A stretch of DNA of 64,000 nt from Bacteroides sp. Lineage in GTDB: Bacteria; Bacillota; Clostridia; Lachnospirales; Lachnospiraceae. How positions within the stretch are numbered: position 1 is the first letter of the stretch; the number at the start of each line of letters is the position of its first letter. Shown piece after piece: positions 51,333-59,652 of this stretch. The DNA is taken from assembly GCA_023666705.1 (NCBI GenBank), contig JAMPBO010000007.1, positions 73,946-137,945 of the forward strand, in the 5' to 3' direction. A program made the translations under genes and the position numbers. The notes under the pieces are model-generated. The model worked only from the letters and a program-made list of their open reading frames with translations. It was not told the origin of the DNA and did not search any database.

Positions 51333-51901
51333 CTACTCCTGCATATTTTTTAATAATGAAGAATAAAATGTTTTCTCCCTCTGCAAAAACTCATCTTCCC
51401 ACGCTCTGTCAAGCATCATGTCTATTCTCTGAAGAACTGACTGTATTGCCTCCTGGCAGCTCGAAACCGTATTTCCAAGAATATTGTAATCTCCTCCCGT
51501 AGCCATCTCCTGCTCCACCGCCATACGCTGAAACACGCTTGTGTATATACTCTGAAATGGGTCTATGCCCGTTTCGTCCTGCGTTTTTTTCCATGCTTCT
51601 TTTACACTGTCGGGTACAGTTTTCAAATATTAATCACTTATGTAATTCTTGCCGTTTGACCTTTCAGGTGCGTTTCTATATTCCCAGTAAGCTGCTTCCA
51701 TCTGCTCATATGCCTTTTTTGCTATTGCCGTTTCCTCTGACCTTATGATTCCCTGAGCATCCTTGTAGTACTTCATACCATTTACGGTAAAATCCTTTGA
51801 TGTATCTATTCCAAGTTTTTTAAGTACCTTTTCCACGTTTTCCGTCCATCTGTGGTATTCTGGCATACTGTCTGCAACGTTTCTTTGAAGTCCGCATGCA
51901 T
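51333..51901 (-). pseudogene. Broken gene: one frameshift and one in-frame stop
   Basis: AGGAGG precedes ATG 51901, which starts MHADFKETLQTVCQ. The frame then shifts near 51870 to HRWTENVEKVLKKLGIDTSKDFTVNGMKYYKD...KNYISD, hits TAA at 51630-51632, and continues in the same frame YLKTVPDSVKEAWKKTQDETGIDPFQ...FYSSLLKNMQE to 51333. The three parts read as one protein of about 185 residues without a recognised family. It lies in a region with other Lachnospiraceae-specific genes. Confidence 0.7.
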
Positions 51902-51914
51902 TTCATCCTCCTGT

Positions 51915-52223
51915 TCACGAATGAAATAATTTCGTGTATTCCGTCTGCGTATCTGCAATGTGATACACATACACTGTTTCGTGAATAACCCGATAAATTG
52001 CAACATGCTTTTTACAGATTACTATCCGATAACCCTGCTCATTCAGCCAATCATCTGGTGTAAAGGAACCGGAATCCGAAAACTGTTCCAACCGTTCAAT
52101 GACATCTAAAATATGATCACTGACCTTTAGTGCTGTCTGCACATCAAACTGTAAAATATAATAATCTTCTATTTTCTTTAGGTCTTCCCATGCGGAAGGT
52201 AAAATTTCCACCTTATATTTCAC
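51915..52223 (-). CDS. RelE/ParE-family toxin
   Basis: A 102-residue toxin of the RelE/ParE fold: KVEILPSAWEDLKKIEDYYILQF at the N-terminus and GYRIVICKKHVAIYRVIHETVYVYHIADTQTEY at the C-terminus. Family members cleave mRNA at the ribosome or poison gyrase; which applies here cannot be told. It overlaps the antitoxin gene by 11 bases. Confidence 0.9.
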   Translation of the reverse strand: MKYKVEILPSAWEDLKKIEDYYILQFDVQTALKVSDHILDVIERLEQFSDSGSFTPDDWLNEQGYRIVICKKHVAIYRVIHETVYVYHIADTQTEYTKLFHS

Positions 52224-52479
52224 TGGCTCTCTCCCTCAGACGTTTTCTAGCCTCTGATACACTGATAGTTGTTTTTCCATCTATTCTTTCCTGCTCTGCC
52301 TGAAGCACCTTTGCCCGAAGCTGCAATATCTGTTCCCGCTTCTCAAAGGCATCAATACTCATCAGCACCATATCGCCTTCCCCATTCTTTGTAATATAAA
52401 TAGGCTCTTTTGTTTCTTTTGCCAGTGCAGATATGGACGCATAATCATTTCTCAATGTTGCGGATGCTTTTATCAGCAT
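52213..52479 (-). CDS. Phd/YefM-type antitoxin
   Basis: An 88-residue antitoxin: SATLRNDYASISALAKETKEPIYITKNGEGDMVLMSIDAFEKREQ is the Phd/YefM DNA-binding domain, followed by a helical toxin-binding tail (ISVSEARKRLRERASEI). ATG 52479 fits GGAGAGATGTGATT. Antitoxin first and overlapping the toxin is the standard order, with autoregulation expected. Confidence 0.9.
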   Translation of the reverse strand: MLIKASATLRNDYASISALAKETKEPIYITKNGEGDMVLMSIDAFEKREQILQLRAKVLQAEQERIDGKTTISVSEARKRLRERASEI

Positions 52480-52607
52480 AATCACATCTCTCCTTTTACC
52501 CGTTTTTGCTTTTCATATCATTTCTTTGATATAATTATACCCTCTATAATAATACGAAGTAAAGACATATTTTTTTTATCCGTCTCTCGTTCAGTTTCAC
52601 ACTAATC

Positions 52608-54833
52608 TTATTCAATCCCATTTTCCCTAAGCCATTCGGTAACATCATCGCCAAGGGAAGAACCACCTGAATAATGAATGGACAGTCCCTCCCCCATTAC
52701 GGCATCAGGGGCAAGCTTCGCAATTGCCGTCAGGCTTTGTCCGAACCGTCCACCACCGTGGGAACAAAATGGTACGATTGTCTTTCCCGAAAAATCATAT
52801 TCTTCAAGGAAGGATGCAATCGGCATCGGAATCGATGCCCACCAGTTTGGGTAACCAAGCAGTATCGTATCATACTGTTCAAAATTTTCCACCCTGTTCT
52901 TAATCACAGGTCTTGCCTGAATGTTTTGGTCATGCTGAGCCTGATCCAACACTGTATTGTAGTCGCTTGAATAAGGCTTCAATAGCTGTATTTCAAACAA
53001 ATCTGCACCTGTCTGTCTCTGAATTTCCTCCGCAACGCCGCGTGTATTTCCACCCCATGAGAAATAGGCAATCAAAACCCTGCCGTTTCCACCAGCAGTC
53101 TGATTATCACTGTTTCCCGACACAATTCCACTTCCTGCCTTTGCATTACGGACAAGCCGGATGCCTATGTTAAAGCTTGCCTGCTCCCCTGCAAGTGTTC
53201 CACGATATGCAGAACGCATATTTTTTGCAAAGTCATTCCAGCCGCCGCCCCGATAAACACGGTGGTTTCCACTTTCTACACCGCTTGGGTCAGTTTGGTC
53301 GTCTGTATCATACGCTCCATAATAATCCCACACCCATTCACTGACATTTCCGTGCATATTGTAAAGACCCCATTTGTTCGGTGAAAAGCTGTCAACTGCC
53401 ACTGTTGTCTGACGGTATTCACCAGGCTTTGTGTCCAGATTTTCCTGTGAAAAATAATTGCCTTCTATCATGTAAGGATAGTGACCGTAATAATTTGCCT
53501 CCTCAGCACCCGGAGAATTTTCCGTATTAAACGGCGTCGTTGTCCCCGCACGGCAGGCATACTCCCATTCCGCCTCCGTCGGAAGACGATACCCGTTTGC
53601 ACTCCTATCCCACGAAACATTACTTCCGCTTACCGTATAAGCAGGCGTAAGTCCCTCCTTCTCACTAAGGGCGTTGCAGTACACTACTGCATCAACCCAT
53701 GTAACAGTTTCAACCGGTAAATTTTCTCCGTTAAAATTGCTTGGATTTATCCCTGTCAGCTCCTCATACTCTTTTTGTGTGACCTCATATGGACTAATGT
53801 AAAAATCACTGACCGTTACTGTATGCAGAACTTCATCATCACTTCGCCAGTCTTCCGTTTCAGGGCTTCCCATTTGGAAGCTGCCACCTTCAATCAATAT
53901 AAATCCATCATCTACAGTTACAGCTTCATCCCATGTCTGTACGTCATTATTCATCTGCAAGGTGCTGTCTGTCTGCGTTGCACTGCTTTGTTGTTCCTGC
54001 TGCCCGCTTTCCTCACTATCTGTCTGTGCCATGTCCGACGCTCCTGCCTCCCATGAAGGCTTCGCAGACTGCCCCTGACGAAACAGTAAGACAACAACGA
54101 TACAAATTACAATCGGCACGAGAAATGCCGCCCATTTGAGCAGTTTTTTTGCCTTTTCGCCACATTTTATTTTTATGGCAAGCCGCTGTAATGTATAAAA
54201 TACCGCCGCAAACAGCACTATCATAGCCACTGTTTCCAAAAGGAAAACAGCAGCCTTCTTTGTCTCATCATAAATCACAAAATGAGTCTGCAAAAATAAG
54301 TATTGATAAATCTTCTGTGAAATCATGGCATAAACACCAAAGGCTGATACACCGATTGCAAAAATACGCAATATCCATGCACGGATGGCATTGTCCTTTT
54401 TCAGATGAAATAGTTTTCTTCCTGCACTAAGCATTGCACTCCAGTTCAATCCCAGATGTGCTGACATCAAAATCAAGCCCCAGTACGAGGCAAACAGATG
54501 AAGCCGTCTTGCAAGAAGTAATCCGCTGCTAATTCTGAGCCACGAAAACACAAAGCCGCTCATCATAATTCCACTTACGAAAAGTGCAAGTATATCTGCA
54601 CATAAGAGAAGATTTAACGCCGTCTGTAAGCAACGGGACAGGGAGTACCCGCCCTGAAATAAATTTTTAAACCACGATACATTTAGAACAATATGCGTGA
54701 GGAAACACACAAGCATTGCCGCACCCAGCCACTCGTGTAATTTTTGACCGGTTAAAATTTCTGCCATCAAAACAGGCATCAATATTATCATTATACAATC
54801 GAGTATTCTTTTAAACATCTGTTTTGTTTTCAT
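52608..54833 (-). CDS. Fusion of DUF4405 membrane, SUMF1-like and flavodoxin domains
   Basis: A 741-residue three-part protein. Residues 1-260 carry about seven helices, the first four forming a DUF4405 cytochrome-b-like bundle with His in HEWLGAAML, FLTHIVL, RRLHLFASYWG and MSAHLGLNW. A Ser/Gln-rich linker follows. Residues 310-550 are a SUMF1/formylglycine-generating-like domain (GGSFQMGSPETEDW, NGYRLPTEAEWEYACRAGT, NMHGNVSEWVWDYYG, FNIGIRLVR); the two catalytic Cys of true FGE are not seen near the end. Residues 575-741 are a flavodoxin (YFSWGGNTRGVAEEI, YPNWWASIPMPIASFLEEYDFSGKTIVPFCSHGG). A haem-to-flavin electron route is inferred. Confidence 0.88.
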   Translation of the reverse strand: MKTKQMFKRILDCIMIILMPVLMAEILTGQKLHEWLGAAMLVCFLTHIVLNVSWFKNLFQGGYSLSRCLQTALNLLLCADILALFVSGIMMSGFVFSWLRISSGLLLARRLHLFASYWGLILMSAHLGLNWSAMLSAGRKLFHLKKDNAIRAWILRIFAIGVSAFGVYAMISQKIYQYLFLQTHFVIYDETKKAAVFLLETVAMIVLFAAVFYTLQRLAIKIKCGEKAKKLLKWAAFLVPIVICIVVVLLFRQGQSAKPSWEAGASDMAQTDSEESGQQEQQSSATQTDSTLQMNNDVQTWDEAVTVDDGFILIEGGSFQMGSPETEDWRSDDEVLHTVTVSDFYISPYEVTQKEYEELTGINPSNFNGENLPVETVTWVDAVVYCNALSEKEGLTPAYTVSGSNVSWDRSANGYRLPTEAEWEYACRAGTTTPFNTENSPGAEEANYYGHYPYMIEGNYFSQENLDTKPGEYRQTTVAVDSFSPNKWGLYNMHGNVSEWVWDYYGAYDTDDQTDPSGVESGNHRVYRGGGWNDFAKNMRSAYRGTLAGEQASFNIGIRLVRNAKAGSGIVSGNSDNQTAGGNGRVLIAYFSWGGNTRGVAEEIQRQTGADLFEIQLLKPYSSDYNTVLDQAQHDQNIQARPVIKNRVENFEQYDTILLGYPNWWASIPMPIASFLEEYDFSGKTIVPFCSHGGGRFGQSLTAIAKLAPDAVMGEGLSIHYSGGSSLGDDVTEWLRENGIE

Positions 54834-54852
54834 GGTGTTTCCCCTTTCCACA

Positions 54853-55116
54853 TTATTCCACATTAATATCTAACCCAAGTCTGTTAATCCAAGCGACCAT
54901 ATCCTCACGGGAGGTACTGCTGCTTAACCGGTCTCCGTCAAGCCATACGGCAGAGTCTGCTGTAAGCGAGTGAAGATTTGCCGCACTTGATCCGATTCCA
55001 CTGCCGCCAGATGTGCAAAACGGCACAATCGTCTTTCTCGAAAAATCATAGCTTTCCATAAATGTACTGATAATTCTTGGGGCTTCTCCCCACCAAATCG
55101 GATATTCTGCTGTCAA
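54853..55116 (-). pseudogene. C-terminal half of a flavodoxin
   Basis: The visible 87 residues (YPIWWGEAPRIISTFMESYDFSRKTIVPFCTSGGSGIGSS...INRLGLDI) match the second half of a flavodoxin; the N-terminal FMN loop is missing. It ends 19 bases before the fusion gene, whose own flavodoxin domain is related to it. It is a remnant, probably of the gene that stood before the fusion gene. Upstream, 55117-55567 shows no gene. Confidence 0.75.
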
Positions 55117-55567
55117 GTAAAGACTAAAAAATAAAAGTGTGCAATTGCATATACAACGCTCACAAGTAACATATAATAGATATAATCTGAGTAAACCTAA
55201 GAAAAGTATTCTTTGAATGTCTAACTATCTTGATGAAATTAGGGGGATAGTCATAAAACTGCATTAATTTTATATTTGGTATTGTTTCTACTAATCAGAT
55301 ATTATCTAATAGACCAAGCATATGAAGAAACTACCAAATAAGATATTTAAAACGAGTATATTGCCATCTGCACCAGTATAATGACAGTATGATTTCCAAA
55401 ACAGCAAACCGTGCAAAAATTTTGTCTGAAGAACTTAATATAATATTTCATATACCCAGAATGGACAATACCCTTACTGCACAGTTATAAGGTTTTCATC
55501 TTCTCGTTTTTATTTTAGTCAATGTGAAATTTCATCCAATCCAGTCACTTTCCCACATATTACTTTA

Positions 55568-56626
55568 TTATGCCATACGTTGCTCTTTTACAATGGCTGT
55601 TACTGTTTCTGCCAGCTTATCAACATCTGTCTCTGTTTCAAGAACATTAATGTATTTCTCTAAATATTTATATTCATCCATATTTGACTTGACTTCATCA
55701 AGAATCCTTTTCGCCATGAATCCAGTGCTTCCAATAGGAATAATCACATTTTTATTATCTCTTGCAATTAAAAATTCTTCCCAACACCCCGGAGCTTCAA
55801 TAATTCTTGATGAATCTATTGGATCTTTTTTGTTTCCAAACAAAAATATTGCCACTCCCGTACCTAAAATCATATCTTTACGGTATTGCGTAAACACTTT
55901 CTTTCGTTCTGCTGCATCCTTTATTCCCTGAGGAAATGGACAAAGACGCAAATACTCATCAGTGTGCCTATACTTACTTCGATATATTTCAACTAATGCT
56001 CCATTGATAACAGACGATCCAATTCCAATTCCAAATCCCGATGTGATTTTGAAATCGTCCTTTACCAAAAACTCTGAAATTTTTCTAGCTAATTCTTCTG
56101 CTTTATCTCTCCCCCAGCTTGCATAGTCATCTGCACTTGCAGAAATGAAAACATTATTTCTCTTAACAGTAAACTCTATATCACGAAGTATTTCTGTTAT
56201 TTCTGAATAATCATCCACAAATACAGTCTGTATTCCATAGCGTGCTAAATCTCTAGCACGTAATTCCTGTTTTGCTTTTTCATACCCATAATCTTCATCT
56301 TTACTGTAATCCGTTCTTTGAACCCTACGAAAAAAGCAGTAGTGTTCTGCAACATTTTCATCCAAAAATGCATGAATTTGACCTAAAATATAATCTAAAT
56401 TTGGATCTTCAAAGCTAAAGCCTATAAAAAGAAATTTTTTTGATATTAGATCCCCTTTCAAAATCGTTCTAAAAAGCGATCTTTTTTTATCATACAAAAC
56501 ATAATCATCCTTTGTCAAAACTGCACTTGCTGGATGATCTACATCGCCATGCATTTTATATACAACCGCATCTCTATCTATTAAGATATTTGATAATTGA
56601 TCTGAGTCTATCTTAACATCTGCTTT
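55568..56626 (-). pseudogene. thsA: ThsA (Thoeris defence effector), N-terminally truncated
   Basis: The frame from 56626 reads KADVKIDSDQLSNILIDRDAVVYKMHGDVDHPASAVLTKDDY...LFIGFSFEDPNLDYILGQI, the end of a SIR2 domain. It continues into a SLOG domain (VFISASADDYASWGRDKAEELARKI, ITSGFGIGIGSSVINGALVEIY, LRLCPFPQG, FLFGNKKD). The order and motifs match Bacillus cereus ThsA, recalled from memory. Its first ~170 residues, with the NADase catalytic Asn and His, are absent and the frame starts after a stop. No TIR-domain ThsB gene is in the window. An ATG at 56554 could still make a 328-residue SLOG-containing fragment without NADase activity. Confidence 0.85.
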
Positions 56627-56952
56627 TCAACAATCTCATATGCCTGAACTCCCTCCACATAACTGGCATCCTCGATTTTATACCGCTCCGTTTCGATTGG
56701 CAGGTTTAGCTCCTGTGATGCAGATATGTCTTTCCTCGAATATACTCCCATGCCATAAATACCGGCTGCATCCCCGCCCACATAACTGTCGCGTCCGGAA
56801 ACAGCATTTGTTTTCCTTCCACTTTCACACGCATCCCTGCCAACCATATCTGCCATCCTGCTTGCAAATCCTGCCCCTGAACTGTTCTTTTGCATCTTTT
56901 CTGTTTCCCGCCATGCAGGATAATGTGAAGTTCCAATTCCGCTAATGCTCAT
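56608..56952 (-). CDS. MSISGIG-family protein, probably C-terminally truncated
   Basis: A 114-residue frame starting MSISGIGTSHYPAWRETEKMQKNSSGAGFASRMADM. This N-terminal block is shared with the proteins at 56988 and 57642, but the remaining 75 residues are unrelated to theirs. AAATGGAGGATTTAAAAA-like spacing (GGAGG) precedes the ATG. Its last seven codons overlap the start of the ThsA remnant (VEKQMLR), so the end is probably a deletion junction. Function unknown. Confidence 0.7.
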   Translation of the reverse strand: MSISGIGTSHYPAWRETEKMQKNSSGAGFASRMADMVGRDACESGRKTNAVSGRDSYVGGDAAGIYGMGVYSRKDISASQELNLPIETERYKIEDASYVEGVQAYEIVEKQMLR

Positions 56953-56987
56953 TTTTTAAATCCTCCGTTTCCATATACCCGTATGGC

Positions 56988-57554
56988 TTACTTATCCATG
57001 AAGTCCCAAAACTGCTTATAATCCAGATACCCCTTCAGATTCCCCGCATGGAACTGCATCTGCATGATCTCCTTCACGATATCCATCCAGTTTCCCTTAT
57101 CAAATAAACTGCCGCCACCTCTTTCGCTGTCATGGTTAGACTTCGCTCCCATAAATGCACTCTGTGCAGTCGGGCATTTACCGCTGGCAGTCAGATGGCT
57201 GGAATATGCGAACATTTCAAGCTCATCGCAGTTGCTTGGATCAACCTTTGAAATGTCAACCAACCTTTCCGTCACATTTCCTGCCGCATCCCAAGCCTTC
57301 ACTTTATACACAGGATTTGACGGGTCAAAATCCTGTGCCTTATACACGGTGACGGAACTGTCATGGTCTCCCATTGAACCGATTGCTTCGCCATCCTCCG
57401 GGTTTGATATGTACAGCGTGATGCCCTTGCTCTGCGTACTTCTGACATTCCCCATCTGCCCCGCAAAGCCGCTTCCTGCTGTATTCCTCTGTGCCCTTCT
57501 CGTTTCATACCCTGCTGCCGGGTAGCCTGCTGCCCCTACTCCATTTACGCTCAT
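56988..57554 (-). CDS. MSISGIG-family protein, tandem paralogue
   Basis: A 188-residue soluble protein: MSVNGVGAAGYPAAGYETRRAQRNTAGSGFAGQMGN, then a beta-rich core (VTVYKAQDFDPSNPVYKVKAWDAAGNVTERLVDISKVDPSNCDELEMFAY) and a helical end (WMDIVKEIMQMQFHAGNLKGYLDYKQFWDFMDK). It is about half identical to the protein at 57642. A GGAGG site precedes the ATG. No signal peptide or membrane segment. The family appears Lachnospiraceae-specific; function unknown. Confidence 0.8.
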   Translation of the reverse strand: MSVNGVGAAGYPAAGYETRRAQRNTAGSGFAGQMGNVRSTQSKGITLYISNPEDGEAIGSMGDHDSSVTVYKAQDFDPSNPVYKVKAWDAAGNVTERLVDISKVDPSNCDELEMFAYSSHLTASGKCPTAQSAFMGAKSNHDSERGGGSLFDKGNWMDIVKEIMQMQFHAGNLKGYLDYKQFWDFMDK

Positions 57555-57641
57555 TTCTTAATCTCCTCCATCTATTTTTTATATCGCGGCTCCTCTGTCA
57601 GTCAGAGCCGCCTCCTGCTCCCCACTATAAGTCCGAGCAGT

Positions 57642-58223
57642 TTACTTATCCAAAAAACCTAAAAACTTCTTCCACTCCATGTAACCCTTCAAATCTCCGT
57701 AGCTGTATTCTGACTGCATGATACCCTTTACGATTTCCACCCAGTCCGTCTTTTCCGAAAAGCTCCATGAAGCGGAACTTCTCTGCTCTGCATTCTTTAC
57801 TGCTTTTGCGACCGCCGCTTTCAGCACCGTATCCTCAAAGCTGCCTTTTCCGCTCTCTTTCAGGTCAGCGGTGTACGCATACATTTCAGCCGTATCACAG
57901 TTCTTCGGATCGACCTCCGACACATCCACCATCCGCTCTGTCACATTTCCCGACTTATCCCATGTTTTCACCTTGTATACAGGGTTCTCCGGGTCAAAGT
58001 CCTGTGTCTTGTACACAGAATAGGATGAACCGCTCACGATCTCTGCTCCTGAAAATACCGTAATATCCCCCGAACCTTCCTCTGCTCCATGCAGGGTGGC
58101 TGTCGCCTGTGCCGCTTCCGCCGCCTGTTTTGCAAAATTCCCTCCTGCCACATTTCTTTCCGTCCTTCTCGTTTCATACCCTGCTGCCGGGTATCCTGCT
58201 GCCCCTATTCCACTAATGCTCAT
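57642..58223 (-). CDS. MSISGIG-family protein, tandem paralogue
   Basis: A 193-residue protein: MSISGIGAAGYPAAGYETRRTERN, an Ala-rich stretch, the same core (VYKTQDFDPENPVYKVKTWDKSGNVTERMVDVSEVDPKNCDTAEMYAYTADL) and end (DWVEIVKGIMQSEYSYGDLKGYMEWKKFLGFLDK). The ATG follows GGAGG. It lies 87 bases before its paralogue; the two genes probably arose by tandem duplication. Confidence 0.8.
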   Translation of the reverse strand: MSISGIGAAGYPAAGYETRRTERNVAGGNFAKQAAEAAQATATLHGAEEGSGDITVFSGAEIVSGSSYSVYKTQDFDPENPVYKVKTWDKSGNVTERMVDVSEVDPKNCDTAEMYAYTADLKESGKGSFEDTVLKAAVAKAVKNAEQRSSASWSFSEKTDWVEIVKGIMQSEYSYGDLKGYMEWKKFLGFLDK

Positions 58224-58353
58224 TTCTTAATCTCCTCCATTCTTTTCACCCAAGCCGCCCCTGCTCCCCGATTTGCCAATCTGCCGGAAACCGGGGATGG
58301 CTGTTTATCCTCTGTTGGGCATACCATTCTTTTGCTGGGCGCACAACTGGAAG

Positions 58354-58554
58354 TTACGCTTCTCTTTCAAAAATAATTTGATAGCACAAAGGATTATTAA
58401 CACTTGATTTCTCATTGATTGGCGCAACAATCTGCTTGAATCGCCAACCTTGCTCTGCTTCCGAAACAATAACTTTTTTACATTCCTCAAATGTAATACC
58501 CGCTAATCCTGCCTGTCTCTTTACTTCAACAAATTTGTACTCATAGTTTTTCAT
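58354..58554 (-). CDS. DUF4177-family protein
   Basis: A 66-residue protein (MKNYEYKFVEVKRQAGLAGITFEECKKVIVSEAEQGWRFKQIV...CYQIIFEREA) with the DUF4177 pattern of an EYK-V start, an EGWELV-like segment and a terminal strand. GGAGG precedes the ATG. Function unknown; often near small regulatory genes. The stretch to its right (58555-58836) has no gene and probably holds the left end of the mobile element. Confidence 0.8.
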   Translation of the reverse strand: MKNYEYKFVEVKRQAGLAGITFEECKKVIVSEAEQGWRFKQIVAPINEKSSVNNPLCYQIIFEREA

Positions 58555-58836
58555 AGATTTACCTCCGCAAATTTCGATTTGAAAACCACGATTTTATAAG
58601 TGGTTATTGCCCGTCATAGGGCTTCAATAAAATCCTCCAAAAAGCTTGAAAATAAAGGATTTATCGCAATGTGTCCGCCTTATCCCTTTATACGGTTTCA
58701 CACAAGTTTATACTTCCCTCAACTGCTCATAAGGGCAAATACAAGGGAAAGAAAATTTCATAACAAGATATAACAAAGTGTGGCAATCGGAGAACTGTGA
58801 TATATGTGCGAATATATTATACTGGAGGATTTTATA

Positions 58837-59214
58837 ATGGACAAGTACATTTATGATAAAAATAACGGTCTTTGGTACGAACTGCAAGGAGATTACTATT
58901 TGCCCTGCCTTACTTTGCCACCCGAAGAAGAAAAACCTATCGGGATATGGGGGCAGCGGCATAAACGCTATCTGAAAGAGTACAAAAAGGCTACTTATAC
59001 AACACTTCTGACAGACGGCACACTGAATGGTTATCTTGCCGACATTGACGAACAGGCACAGGAACGCTTTGAAAGGCTTGTAGAGGATATGAAGCAGGCA
59101 CAGAGTATTACGGAACAGTTAAAGGTGGAAAACGCCTTAGAATGGGTTGGACGGATGAATAACATACGAGCGTGTGCGACAGAGATAGTGGAAAAGGAAA
59201 TCATATATATGTAA
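58837..59214 (+). CDS. TnpV-family transposon protein
   Basis: A 125-residue protein: MDKYIYDKNNGLWYELQGDYYLPCLTLPPEEEKPIGIWGQRHKRYLKEYKKATYTTLLTDGTLNGYLADID, characteristic of TnpV proteins carried by Tn4451-like and related mobile elements in Clostridia. ATG 58837 fits CTGGAGG. Its role in transfer or excision is not known. It marks the left end of the mobile element in this window. Confidence 0.85.
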   Translation: MDKYIYDKNNGLWYELQGDYYLPCLTLPPEEEKPIGIWGQRHKRYLKEYKKATYTTLLTDGTLNGYLADIDEQAQERFERLVEDMKQAQSITEQLKVENALEWVGRMNNIRACATEIVEKEIIYM

Positions 59215-59220
59215 TTTTTA

Positions 59221-59249
59221 GGCGGGAGAAAAGATTTTTTCTCCCGCCG
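59221..59249 (+). terminator. Hairpin after tnpV
   Basis: GGCGGGAGAAAA pairs with TTTTCTCCCGCC around a short loop, 6 bases after the TnpV stop. The T run behind it is weak. Confidence 0.5.
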
Positions 59250-59261
59250 TTCAATTTCCCC

Positions 59262-59308
59262 TTGACAATTATTACGGTTACTGATATACTTATTACAGTA
59301 ACCGTAAT
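59262..59308 (+). promoter_or_regulatory. Promoter with a perfect 13+13 inverted repeat (PadR operator)
   Basis: TTGACA (59262-59267), 17 bases, TATACT (59285-59290) is an almost perfect promoter. Across it lies ATTACGGTTACTG (59271-59283) and its exact inverse CAGTAACCGTAAT (59296-59308), 12 bases apart. Binding would cover the -10 element, so the downstream PadR protein very likely represses its own transcription from here. Confidence 0.8.
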
Positions 59309-59325
59309 AAAAAGGGGGCGTGAAA

Positions 59326-59652
59326 TTGCGTGACAACATAAAAGGTGGTGCGCTGACCGAAGTAACATTCTTTATTTTATTATCAGTTTATCAGCCGAAG
59401 CATGGATATGCAATCATGCAATTCGTCGAAGAAAAAACTGATAGTCGGTTGATACTTGGAGCTGGAACGCTGTATGGCGCACTGACTTCTCTTGAAGAAA
59501 AAGGTTGGATTATACAGTGCAGTAATACAGGCGGACGAAAAAAAGAGTATATTATCACAAATGCAGGAAAAGAGGTCTGCAATAAGGAGATTATTCGATT
59601 AAAAGAACTGGTTAAAATTGCTGAAGATATTATGGAGGAAGATTATGAGTAA
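59326..59652 (+). CDS. PadR-family transcriptional regulator
   Basis: A 108-residue winged-helix regulator: GALTEVTFFILLSVYQPKHGYAIMQFVEEKT...LGAGTLYGALTSLEEKGWIIQ...RKKEYIITNAGKEV. TTG at 59326 (8 bases after AAGGGGG) is the better start; GTG 59320 is too close to the ribosome site. It overlaps the DUF2812 gene by 8 bases, a standard pairing. The operator described above lies directly upstream. Confidence 0.9.
   Translation: MRDNIKGGALTEVTFFILLSVYQPKHGYAIMQFVEEKTDSRLILGAGTLYGALTSLEEKGWIIQCSNTGGRKKEYIITNAGKEVCNKEIIRLKELVKIAEDIMEEDYE

Noticed and set aside
55117-55567. Searched for a ThsB (TIR) gene next to the ThsA remnant
   Set aside because: No frame of useful length or TIR motif is present on either strand.
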